A stretch of 64,000 bases of DNA from JAIUZI01 sp041594355 (GTDB taxonomy: Bacteria; Pseudomonadota; Alphaproteobacteria; Rhodobacterales; Rhodobacteraceae). This document shows positions 26,432-34,068 of this stretch, in pieces. The first letter of the stretch is position 1. Every line of letters begins with the position of its first letter. Both the position numbers and the translations under genes were made by a program. The DNA is taken from the NCBI GenBank assembly GCA_041594355.1, contig JBFHMM010000001.1, forward strand, positions 6,469 to 70,468, read 5' to 3'. The notes beneath the pieces were generated by a model. It was given only the letters and a program-made list of their open reading frames with translations, made no database searches and was not told the origin of the DNA.

Positions 26432-26602
26432 ATGTCTGACGAATTGGTACTGGGAATTTTCAAGGAACTCGCCGTGATGGAAGGCAGCCGCAAGCCCGAC
26501 GGAAGCTGGGCTGTCAATGATCAGGAGGCGTTCAAACGGCTATTGCGCCGGGCCGGCCGGCTGGCCCAGTCGGCAAAGGGCGGTGACGAAACCGAGGCCT
26601 GA
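26432..26602 (+). CDS. 56-aa small protein, copy B of the sulfotransferase-linked module
   Basis: The frame starts MSDELVLGIFKELAVMEGSR, with AGGGA six bases before the ATG, and ends TGA at 26600-26602. It has the same length as the protein at 10035-10205 and aligns to it with no gaps (about 26 of 56 identical, conserved PDG-x-W and RLL-x-R). It also matches the C-terminal module of the sulfotransferase at 10292. There is no signal peptide, Cys or membrane segment; the C-terminal third is charged and Ala-rich. The next gene, 112 bp downstream on the same strand, is again a sulfotransferase. Function unknown. Confidence 0.85.
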   Translation: MSDELVLGIFKELAVMEGSRKPDGSWAVNDQEAFKRLLRRAGRLAQSAKGGDETEA

Positions 26603-26714
26603 CACCCGCGATCGGTGCGTGCGTGCCCATGGCTGACGTGCCAACGCTTCACTATACGCTCCAACGGCTCCCCGCGAAGGTCCCGAGCCTGTCGCGCAGA
26701 CCGGAAGGTTTTCG

Positions 26715-27761
26715 TTGAAGTCCGTTTTTCTTCACATCGGTCCGCACAAGAGCGGCACCTCGACAATGCAGAAATTCCTCGCCGAACGGCAGGATGATCT
26801 GGCGGCGCGGTTCTCGCTCAGGTTCTGCCGCACCGGGCGCAGCTGGCCCCGGCAAAACATCAACCTGGCCTGGCAGTTCCAGAACCCCAGGTTCTTTGAG
26901 CCCGACAGGGGGTCCTGGGCCGATGTCGCGGCCGAGATCGCCGCCGGGCCCGAAACGACGGCGGTGCTGTTCAGCGAATTGTTCTCGCGGTTCGGCGAGG
27001 ATTCGATCGCCCAGGTTGCCGAGGCGTTGCGTGGTTTCGACACCCGGATCCTGTTTTACGGCCGCGCCCCGGCGGACTGGCTGGAAAGCTCCTATGCCCA
27101 GTCGTTCCGCAACCTGACCCCGCGCGACAACGCGGGGTGCTATCTCGATTTTGTTCGTGATCCGGGCGCGCGGCGACCGGTTGCCCGGATCCTGCCGGTG
27201 TTGGACAAATGGGCCTCCGCTTTTGGCGAGGATGCGATCATCCTGCGGTCATTCGAGGCCGCCCGCACCACCCCCGACGGCGGCTTGATGGCCGATTTCG
27301 CCGCCCAGCTGGGGCTGCGGGGGATCGATTTCAGCGATCTGCCGCAGCAGCGCAACCCGCGCATCGGGATCAAGACCATGGGCCTGTTCCATAACTTTTC
27401 GCGGCTGCTCTTGAAGACAGGCGTGCCGCTGGACCGCAAACCCCGGGACGCCCTGCGCAATGCGATCAACCGATATGGCCGCAAGCAGGGCTGGAACGAG
27501 GAAAGCGCCCGGTTCAACACCACCGAGACCCGGGCCATCATCGCCGAGCGTTACGAACCGCAGGTCCGCGCGGCGTTTCGCAAATATGCCGGGCAGGAGA
27601 TCACCCTTGCCGACGGCCCGCTGCAGCCCGACAGCATCGCACGGCAAATGCCTGCGGATCAGGTCGGCAGGGAAGACATCGACGGCTGCTTCCGCTTCAT
27701 CGAGGAAATCTGCACGCCGGAAATGGTTGCCGCGTTCCAGCCCCTGCGCGACGCACTATGA
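26715..27761 (+). CDS. Sulfotransferase-type protein (HIGxxKSGTS subfamily)
   Basis: A 348-aa cytosolic protein starting at a TTG with GGAAGG seven bases upstream. The PSB-type loop is FLHIGPHKSGTSTMQKFLAE at residues 5-24. A second motif around residue 116, ILFYGRAPADWLESSYAQSF, takes the place of the 3'-phosphate-binding region. It belongs with the genes at 27772, 28768 and 32330, which share the HIG-x2-K-[ST]-G-[ST]-[ST]-x-[QM] loop and a similar mid-region, so these are probably duplicates with diverged acceptors. It is convergent with the next gene (10-bp gap). Confidence 0.8.
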   Translation: MKSVFLHIGPHKSGTSTMQKFLAERQDDLAARFSLRFCRTGRSWPRQNINLAWQFQNPRFFEPDRGSWADVAAEIAAGPETTAVLFSELFSRFGEDSIAQVAEALRGFDTRILFYGRAPADWLESSYAQSFRNLTPRDNAGCYLDFVRDPGARRPVARILPVLDKWASAFGEDAIILRSFEAARTTPDGGLMADFAAQLGLRGIDFSDLPQQRNPRIGIKTMGLFHNFSRLLLKTGVPLDRKPRDALRNAINRYGRKQGWNEESARFNTTETRAIIAERYEPQVRAAFRKYAGQEITLADGPLQPDSIARQMPADQVGREDIDGCFRFIEEICTPEMVAAFQPLRDAL

Positions 27762-27771
27762 CGCGCTCCGC

Positions 27772-28734
27772 TCAGGCCGCCCCAAGTTCGGCGGCCATCT
27801 CGGCTGCCTGGGCGCGGATCTCGGGCGTCAGCAGCGCCTCGTAATCGACATCGGCAAAGGGTGGTTCACCGTCCAGGCGCAGACCGACGCCATAGGTTTC
27901 CGCCACATAGGCCAGATCGCGGTCCATCTCCGCCTCGATCAGGGCGCGGGCGGCCAGCGGCAGGCAGAACCGCTCGCCGCCGAACTGCGCGGCAAAGGCC
28001 TTGACCCGGCTGTTCTTCAGCCCCAGCCCCGGCCAGGTCCGGTGCATGTAATCGGTCACCACCGTCGCAAGCATCGAAAGGCTGGTGTTGGCCTGCACCT
28101 GCTTGAAGTCGGGATCCTCGGCGATTTCGGGTTTTCCGGTGGTCAGCTCCAGGAAATCGCGGACGATGTCGCCCCCGTTCAGGGCGGGGCGGGAACTGTC
28201 ACGGACGATGACATTGTCGCGGCCGAACACCTTTTCATACCGCGGCAATACCTTGTGATACTGCACAAAGCGGGGCGCTTCGCAGCAGTCGGCCAGGCTG
28301 CGCTTGCCGTTCTTGATCTGGGTCTGGGCAAAGCTGGGGGCAAAGGACAGCGGATGGCGACAATAGATCACCAGTTTCACTTGCCGGCAGCCGCCCAGCA
28401 GATCCTCGCGCAGGCGCACCAGCTCATCCGGTTTCAGCGAAGACACCGATTCCGAGGAGAAGGCGATGTTGCCGCCGTCCCCGGGATGCTCGGCGAAATA
28501 GGTGTTCAGCGCCCCCTCGATGCGCGGCGCGGTCATCAGGCTGCGCGGGGCATCCACATAGGGCCGCCCGACAAAGGCGATGTGGTTGCCCCCCGTCCGG
28601 TCCAGCGCCTCGGGGTAGGTCAACCCGCCCTGTTCCGCGACCAGGTCGCGGTTGACCGCCAGCGTGTTCTGGATCGAGGTCGATCCGGTCTTGGCGTGAC
28701 CGCAATGAAGAAAACAGGTGTCATACATGGGCAT
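27772..28734 (-). CDS. Sulfotransferase-type protein (HxGxxKTGSTS subfamily)
   Basis: A 320-aa protein with the PSB-type loop FLHCGHAKTGSTSIQNTLAV at residues 8-27, a YPEALDRTGGNHIAF acceptor-side segment, and LVIYCRHPLSFAPSFAQTQI as the 3'-phosphate-binding region. LLEYxKVFG-like features are seen as YEKVFGRDNVIVRD. ATG 28734 and ATG 28728 are both possible; GAAAG just upstream favours 28734. It is the last gene of a three-gene minus-strand run (30589 to 27772) with 33-bp and 43-bp gaps. The neighbour at 28768 is its clear paralogue. Confidence 0.82.
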   Translation of the reverse strand: MPMYDTCFLHCGHAKTGSTSIQNTLAVNRDLVAEQGGLTYPEALDRTGGNHIAFVGRPYVDAPRSLMTAPRIEGALNTYFAEHPGDGGNIAFSSESVSSLKPDELVRLREDLLGGCRQVKLVIYCRHPLSFAPSFAQTQIKNGKRSLADCCEAPRFVQYHKVLPRYEKVFGRDNVIVRDSSRPALNGGDIVRDFLELTTGKPEIAEDPDFKQVQANTSLSMLATVVTDYMHRTWPGLGLKNSRVKAFAAQFGGERFCLPLAARALIEAEMDRDLAYVAETYGVGLRLDGEPPFADVDYEALLTPEIRAQAAEMAAELGAA

Positions 28735-28767
28735 CGAACTTTCGCAGGGGAGGCCGGCAGCGGAAGA

Positions 28768-29772
28768 TTAAGCGGAAGGTCCGGAATCTCTGCGCTTTTT
28801 CTTAGCCTGGATGGCAACGTTGGCCAGATCGTCGAACAACAGGGCAAGGGAGCGGATCGTTTCGGGCCGGAAATAGGTTTCGGGGGCCGGAGGCGGGATG
28901 CTGGTGTCGATATCGGCGAACCGGAGACCATGAGCGGTTTCCAGGTAGTCGCGCACGGTTTTGGTCTTTTCCACAATCCGGGCGAGGGTTTCGCCGGGAA
29001 AGACGTACTTCGGCCCCTCGACCTGCGGCAGCTTGCGCTGCAGCAGCCGGTTGCGTGAAAACTTGGGTGCAAATTCACTCAGCGCATCAGCCAGCAGCAG
29101 CCCGGCGCCGGACAGGGAATCGTTCTGCCGGATAGAGGGGATCTGCTCTACCAGGTCCCCCAGCCCGGCCCGGGATAGGAAATCGCCGACAATATCGGGC
29201 TTGCCGGGCAGATCGCCGGTATAGGCGCAAACGCTGACCGCATCATGACCAAAAACCCCGCTCCAGCGGTCAATCAGGCTCTTGTAGTGGCTGGTGGGCG
29301 GATCGGCGAGGCAGTCGGCCAGCCGGGCGGCGCCGTTCTTGACCTGCTCCTGAATCATGCTCAGCGCCTGCTGCACCGGATCACGGACATAGACCAGAAC
29401 CCGCAGGGCGGCGAAGCGTGCCTCGAGCCAGCGTTTCAGCGCCGCGATCTCATCGGCGTCCAGCAGTACCGAATGTTCGGCGCTCAGGATCACCAGCCGG
29501 GGGGCCGATGCGGCAATCTCGGCCTCCAGCTCGGCCAGCGTCGCGGTATTGTGTGCCACCGTGGCAGCGCCGCTGCGTCCGGCCATGCGATTGTAATCGA
29601 AACTGTCGGGATCGGTCATGAAGGCCGAGACCAGAAACCGGTGATTGCGCTCCAGCGCCGGATACAGAACCCCCGCCTCGGCGAGAATGCCGCTGCCCTG
29701 TTTCAGGCTGACCTGGATCGAGGTCGACCCCGTCTTGGGCACACCGATATGCAACAGGCAGTCAGGTTTCAT
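28768..29772 (-). CDS. Sulfotransferase-type protein (HIGxPKTGSTS subfamily)
   Basis: A 334-aa protein with loop LLHIGVPKTGSTSIQVSLKQ near the N-terminus, a YPALERNHRFLV segment, LRVLVYVRDPVQQALSMIQE as the 3'-phosphate-binding region, and WSGVFGHDAVSVCAY. The same order of segments occurs in its neighbour at 27772, so tandem duplication is likely. ATG 29772 is preferred over the adjacent GTG 29775; AGGAA lies upstream. It sits in the middle of the 30589-27772 minus-strand operon. PAPS-dependent sulfation of polysaccharide is the inferred role. Confidence 0.82.
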   Translation of the reverse strand: MKPDCLLHIGVPKTGSTSIQVSLKQGSGILAEAGVLYPALERNHRFLVSAFMTDPDSFDYNRMAGRSGAATVAHNTATLAELEAEIAASAPRLVILSAEHSVLLDADEIAALKRWLEARFAALRVLVYVRDPVQQALSMIQEQVKNGAARLADCLADPPTSHYKSLIDRWSGVFGHDAVSVCAYTGDLPGKPDIVGDFLSRAGLGDLVEQIPSIRQNDSLSGAGLLLADALSEFAPKFSRNRLLQRKLPQVEGPKYVFPGETLARIVEKTKTVRDYLETAHGLRFADIDTSIPPPAPETYFRPETIRSLALLFDDLANVAIQAKKKRRDSGPSA

Positions 29773-29818
29773 CACTAGCCGTTCCTGTTATCCGCGCGCC
29801 GGTCCAGATCGGGATCAG

Positions 29819-30589
29819 TCAACCCTGCTGCAGATCCCAGCCGGCATCGCTTTCGGTGATCCAGTCCAGCCGGTTGATCCGTTTGAGGAACTCGCGCACG
29901 TCGTCCTTGTTATCGAAGCGCGACAGGATATGCGACGTATTGTTCCGCCGCAGGCTGGTTTGCAGCGGCCCGGGCTGTGCGACACCCAGATAGGGGAACA
30001 GCCGCCGCACCAGACCTTCGTTCAGCAGGTCGCCATATTCGAGATATTCGAAATGCTGCCCGGCGGCGTTCAGCGCTTCGACCACGCGTCCATAGAACCC
30101 GATGTGACGGTTATAGAGGTTCCAGAACTGCTTTTCCTCGAATTCGACGGTCTCGTTCCAGGTCGGCTTGGCGCTGGTTTCCGCAACCGAGCTGCGCTTG
30201 CCGTCCTCGGTCGGAGCCGACCACAGCTCCTTTTTCTGCGAGATCAGCCGCGAGGAGTAGATCGACAGGAAATTGCGCCGGTTCAGCACGATCTTTTTCC
30301 AGTCGTCGCGCCGGATCAGCTCCTGCAGCAGATCCTCGTTGTGCCCGTCAAAGATCTTGAACCCGACCGCTTCGGCCCTGGCGTTGGTTTCTCCGACGAT
30401 CTTGTCGAGAAACGCCGACGGGTTGGTGTTGCGCTCGGCGATTTCCGCGCTGCGGTCGATGCCGTCGATATTCAGTTCGTTCTGGTTGTACAGCTCGTAG
30501 TGGCATTTGACCGCCGGTGACGAGTTCAGAAGCTGGACCAGAAGGGTTGAACCGGTGCGCGGCGCGCCGATCAGAACAAATTTTTTCAT
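29819..30589 (-). CDS. Sulfotransferase, Stf0/NodH-like
   Basis: A 256-aa protein with the PSB loop LIGAPRTGSTLLVQLLNSSP at residues 6-25, GFKIFDGHNEDLLQELI, and a 3'-phosphate-binding-type region KKIVLNRRNFLSIYSSRLI. The loop is of the APRTGST type seen in Stf0/NodH-like carbohydrate sulfotransferases rather than the HIG-type paralogues next door. GGGAGAGG before the ATG is a strong ribosome-binding site. It heads the 30589-27772 operon. Confidence 0.85.
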   Translation of the reverse strand: MKKFVLIGAPRTGSTLLVQLLNSSPAVKCHYELYNQNELNIDGIDRSAEIAERNTNPSAFLDKIVGETNARAEAVGFKIFDGHNEDLLQELIRRDDWKKIVLNRRNFLSIYSSRLISQKKELWSAPTEDGKRSSVAETSAKPTWNETVEFEEKQFWNLYNRHIGFYGRVVEALNAAGQHFEYLEYGDLLNEGLVRRLFPYLGVAQPGPLQTSLRRNNTSHILSRFDNKDDVREFLKRINRLDWITESDAGWDLQQG

Positions 30590-30894
30590 GGTGCGGCCTC
30601 TCCCAGATCCGTTTTTTTGTCGGGTTACTCACCGGGCCCCCGGTGGAATACGCAGGCCCGGATCCGTATCAAACTCAGTATTTTTTGTAGGTTCGAGCCG
30701 CAACGGGAAAGCCGCGCTTTTTTGGCGCATGTTGCCCGTTTTATACTTTCCGGAAGGAAATGACGCTTCGATGACGGGTTTTCCCGGCGACGGCGGGGCT
30801 TTTGACCGCTGGCTGCCGGACGCCGGATTTGCCAAACTGCCCGAACCGCCGTGAACCGCCCCGGACCGGGTCGCGCGGCAGAGGAGACTTGTGC
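30590..30894. other. 305-bp divergent promoter region between a sulfotransferase and an acyltransferase gene
   Basis: No gene is supported; a frame open from 30802 into the acyltransferase has poor composition before ATG 30895. TATACT at 30742-30747 is a possible -10 for the plus strand, with no good -35. The GAGGAG at 30881-30886 is the ribosome-binding site of the acyltransferase. Confidence 0.5.
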
Positions 30895-31569
30895 ATGGAC
30901 TTCGACATCGCCGATCTGGTGAGTGGCCCGACCCCGTTCGAGAACTGTGTGGTGCATTGCAGCGAGGCGGTTCTGAAACGGCTGCGGTTCGCGGTGCACG
31001 GCCGTGCCGATCTGCCCCGGCGCAATTACCGGGTCTCGATCCCCGATCCGGACTTTCGCGGCAAGGTCTCCATCCTGATGGGCCCCGGCGGCGGCGAAAT
31101 CGAACTGGCCGGGCGTGGCCCGATGGTGGCCGATTTCCGCATGTGGCGCGACGCCACCGTGCGGATCGGCGACAAGACCACGATCAACGGCGCCCGCATC
31201 GTTGCCGACAATGCCGACATCGTCATCGGGCGCGACAACCTGTGGTCGGACGAGATCATCGTGCAATCCAACGATCAGCACGGGATCGTCGATCTGAAGA
31301 CCGGGCAGTTGAAGAACACCCACCGCCGCCGCACGCGGATCGGCGATCACGTCTGGGTCGGGCGGCGCACGGTGCTGATGCCGGACCTGACGGTGGGCGA
31401 CGGCGCGGTAGTGGCGGCCGGCGCCATCGTCACGCGAGAGGTGCCGCCGCGCTGTATCGCGGGCGGCAACCCGGCGCGGGTGATCTCCAAAGACACCTCG
31501 TGGTCGCGCCAGCCGGGTGGGCCCACCCCGGCCGAAACCGACTATTATGGCGAGGACTGGCCGGGCTGA
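30895..31569 (+). CDS. Left-handed beta-helix (hexapeptide) acyltransferase
   Basis: A 224-aa protein whose residues ~85-200 show hexapeptide repeats: ATVRIGDKTTINGARIVA, ADIVIGRDNLWSDEII, TRIGDHVWVGRRTVLMPDLT, VGDGAVVAAGAIVTREVPP and the final GGNPARVI, which is typical of sugar O-acetyltransferases. His in SNDQHGIVD is the likely catalytic residue. GAGGAG eight bases before ATG 30895 decides the start. It lies among sulfotransferase genes and overlaps the convergent sulfotransferase (31545) by 25 bp tail to tail. It probably acetylates a sugar of the exopolysaccharide. Confidence 0.85.
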   Translation: MDFDIADLVSGPTPFENCVVHCSEAVLKRLRFAVHGRADLPRRNYRVSIPDPDFRGKVSILMGPGGGEIELAGRGPMVADFRMWRDATVRIGDKTTINGARIVADNADIVIGRDNLWSDEIIVQSNDQHGIVDLKTGQLKNTHRRRTRIGDHVWVGRRTVLMPDLTVGDGAVVAAGAIVTREVPPRCIAGGNPARVISKDTSWSRQPGGPTPAETDYYGEDWPG

Positions 31570-32333
31570 GCCCCCGGCGGCGCGGCCCCGGTGCCGCCCT
31601 CTGACAGCGCGCGTTCCAGGCTGACGTTGCGCAAATGGTCCAGTTCAGCGGCATCGAACACCGGCGGTATCTCGACCGGCGGGCCGCTGGTCTCGTTGCG
31701 GCGGGTGCGCTTGTCCTTGACCAGCCGGGCCCGGGACGCGTCCAGCCCGAGAAAACCGAGCACCCGCCCGGTGGCCTCCGGCCCCGTCACCAACTCCTCG
31801 AAATCCAGATCCAAGACCCGGCGCACCCCGTGGCCGCGCAGCATCGCATGGATCCCCGCGACCATGGCCATCTGCACCCGGGCATCGGCGATGACCTCCT
31901 CGGGGCTGACACGGGAAAACCGCTTTGGCCGCCAGAGCTCCTTTTCCACCCGCAGCAGGCATTCCGACCGGAACCGCCGCACCAGGTCGCGGCGCCACAG
32001 GACCACCACCGCCGGATCGTCCGCCAACACCCGGTTCAGCAAATAGGCGTTCTGTTCCAGGTAGAAATGCGAATAGAGCGCCTTGAACCCCTGGCACGGA
32101 ACATCCGGCTGCGCCAGCATCAGCCGCAGGAACCCGTCGGGATCGTCCTGGCGCATCTGGGGGGTCAGACCGGGGATCTGGCTCAGCTTGCCGACCTTGT
32201 TGGACAGGCCCAGAATCCGGTTCTTGCCGAGGATCTCGCCGTGGCACAGCACCCCGGTCTGGACATTGATCGCCAGCCGCAGCGCGGTGCTGCCCGACCG
32301 GGCAGGCGAGACGATCAGGAAATGACGTGTCAT
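31545..32333 (-). CDS. Sulfotransferase, Stf0/NodH-like
   Basis: A 262-aa protein with PSB loop LIVSPARSGSTALRLAINVQ at residues 6-25, FKALYSHFY, and a 3'-phosphate-binding-type region VVVLWRRDLVRRFRSECLLR. DLDFEELVTGPEATGRVLGF is the C-terminal acceptor/helix segment of the family. Its start overlaps the stop of the next upstream gene (ATGA at 32330-32333), making it the last member of a five-gene minus-strand operon (35870 to 31545). Confidence 0.85.
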   Translation of the reverse strand: MTRHFLIVSPARSGSTALRLAINVQTGVLCHGEILGKNRILGLSNKVGKLSQIPGLTPQMRQDDPDGFLRLMLAQPDVPCQGFKALYSHFYLEQNAYLLNRVLADDPAVVVLWRRDLVRRFRSECLLRVEKELWRPKRFSRVSPEEVIADARVQMAMVAGIHAMLRGHGVRRVLDLDFEELVTGPEATGRVLGFLGLDASRARLVKDKRTRRNETSGPPVEIPPVFDAAELDHLRNVSLERALSEGGTGAAPPGAQPGQSSP

Positions 32334-33319
32334 TGCAACGGCTCCTTGCGTGGGGCGGGGGCCAGGCTGAGCCAGGGCGCGGCGCGCGCCATGACCCTGG
32401 CCAGACGTGGCGGCAGGGCCTGACCGGCGGCGGCCCCGATCCTCTCCAGATCGGCCTGCAGCCTGTCCATCTCCGGCAGCACCGGGTTGCCGGCCCAGAA
32501 TTTCAGCGCCGGCAGCGGCCCCAGCAGACGGACCAGCGACGCATTATAGGCGCTGCGCGCGCGCAGCCGCGCGGCGTCTTCGTCGGCGATGTAAAAGGCA
32601 CGGCGGAAGGCAGCATGGGTGCCGGCCAGATCGCGCAGGGCCGCGTAATCCAGCGCCGGCAGCTCCAGCTTGTTGGCGGCCAGCTTGTAGACCAGCAGGT
32701 TGCCCCCGATCGAAGGGTTCATGTCGCCCTGCGGGATCGCGCCGGGGGCAATGTCCAGCCGGGTGCAGACATCGGCGATGATGTCGCCGTCCTTCAGCCG
32801 CGACCGGTCGTACCAGCACAGCTCCAGATCGCCAATCGCGCGCCAGCGCGCGGCAAAGGGGGCCAGGTCGCCCAGGCCCTGCACGAATTTGCGGAACGGC
32901 ACGAACCGGGGCTGGTTCTGGATCATCTGCCGATACCCCGAAACCGCGTAATCCAGATGTTCGCGCAGATAGCACAGCACCCGGATGCGGCCCACATCAA
33001 GCGCATCGGCGAAATCCCGCAGCCGGGTCAGGTCGGTCAGGTTCTGGAAGGCCTCGCTGGACAGCAGGATCCGGGTGTGATGCGGCTCTAATTCGCCACG
33101 AATGGCGGCGGCGATATCCGCCAGCCCCGCCCCGTCGGACTGGCCGGAATGGCACTGCGCGGCAATGGCGTGATGCGCGATGCGGTTGGGGCAGCCCGCC
33201 CGCGGATACAATACCCCCTGCCCGCTCAGGTGGTCGCGCGCGCCACCCAGGAAATGCTGCAACGAACTGGTGCCGGATTTATGACGCCCGATGTGCAGGA
33301 TCAGTTCGGGGGCGCTCAT
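32330..33319 (-). CDS. Sulfotransferase-type protein (HIGxHKSGTS subfamily)
   Basis: A 329-aa protein with loop LILHIGRHKSGTSSLQHFLG at residues 6-25, YPRAGCPNRIAHHAI, IRVLCYLREHLDYAVSGYRQ as the 3'-phosphate-binding region, and LELCWYDRSRLKDGDII. It is a paralogue of the proteins at 26715, 27772 and 28768. It is coupled at both ends by ATGA overlaps (33316-33319 upstream, 32330-32333 downstream). The C-terminus after a helix pair ends in a short basic tail. Confidence 0.82.
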   Translation of the reverse strand: MSAPELILHIGRHKSGTSSLQHFLGGARDHLSGQGVLYPRAGCPNRIAHHAIAAQCHSGQSDGAGLADIAAAIRGELEPHHTRILLSSEAFQNLTDLTRLRDFADALDVGRIRVLCYLREHLDYAVSGYRQMIQNQPRFVPFRKFVQGLGDLAPFAARWRAIGDLELCWYDRSRLKDGDIIADVCTRLDIAPGAIPQGDMNPSIGGNLLVYKLAANKLELPALDYAALRDLAGTHAAFRRAFYIADEDAARLRARSAYNASLVRLLGPLPALKFWAGNPVLPEMDRLQADLERIGAAAGQALPPRLARVMARAAPWLSLAPAPRKEPLQ

Positions 33320-34023
33320 GACAGCTCCGCGACCCTGTCTCTTGCCGCCTGCAGCACCGTGCGGTCATCGGTGTTGGCCGCCTCCAGCAGCCTGCGCACG
33401 CGGGGGCCGATCGGCGGCGGCACCCGCCTGGTCGAGGTATTGGCCCGTACCGAGCGGGGGGTGAAATCGGGGTAGCTGTGGGCCAGCGCCGCCGCGAGGC
33501 GGCGCAGCGTGCCGTCGAAGTCCTCGACCAGACCGACCACGCTCAGCAGGTCGAGCGCCCGCAGCGCCCGCTGCAGTTCCGGCTCCGGTCCGGGCAACAG
33601 GCTGGCCAGCCTGTGGGTCTGGAAGTTGCGGCACTGGCGGTCTCCGGGGCGCGCCAGCCGCGTGGTGACATAGCCGCGCAGATCGTGCTGCTTGGCCAGT
33701 TCCGCGCCCCATGTATCCGCCTGCTGGCGGCGTTCGAACCGATAGGCGGAGCGCACCCGCTCGACCGGATCGCGCAACAGCATCACGGTGACCAGATCGA
33801 CGCCCTCAATCCGCGGCACCGGCCCCAGCGCGGTATGGGTGGAAAACGCCACCGCCCGCGGGTTGGCGCGGATCCAGCCGGCCACCGCCGCGCTGTTGTC
33901 GGGCGGGCTGGTGGGAAATTCGGCCGTGACCCAGCGGTCGCCGAAGTTCTGCTTCAGAACCTGATCCAGCGAGGTGCCCGCATTCTTGAACAGGTGGTAA
34001 TGCAGGATGACGGTACGGTTCAT
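33316..34023 (-). CDS. Sulfotransferase, family 2 type
   Basis: A 235-aa protein with PSB loop ILHYHLFKNAGTSLDQVLKQ at residues 5-24 and 3'-phosphate-binding motif TVMLLRDPVERVRSAYRFER near residue 80, followed by a short C-terminal region (LVEDFDGTLRRLAAAL). These match the family 2 sulfotransferases found in many bacterial polysaccharide loci. The stop overlaps the next start (ATGA). It lies 45 bp after the GSCFA gene in the same operon. Confidence 0.87.
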   Translation of the reverse strand: MNRTVILHYHLFKNAGTSLDQVLKQNFGDRWVTAEFPTSPPDNSAAVAGWIRANPRAVAFSTHTALGPVPRIEGVDLVTVMLLRDPVERVRSAYRFERRQQADTWGAELAKQHDLRGYVTTRLARPGDRQCRNFQTHRLASLLPGPEPELQRALRALDLLSVVGLVEDFDGTLRRLAAALAHSYPDFTPRSVRANTSTRRVPPPIGPRVRRLLEAANTDDRTVLQAARDRVAELS

Positions 34024-34068
34024 AAAGTCGCAAAGCCTGATCGTGGACAGCGGGGACGGTGGAAAGGA

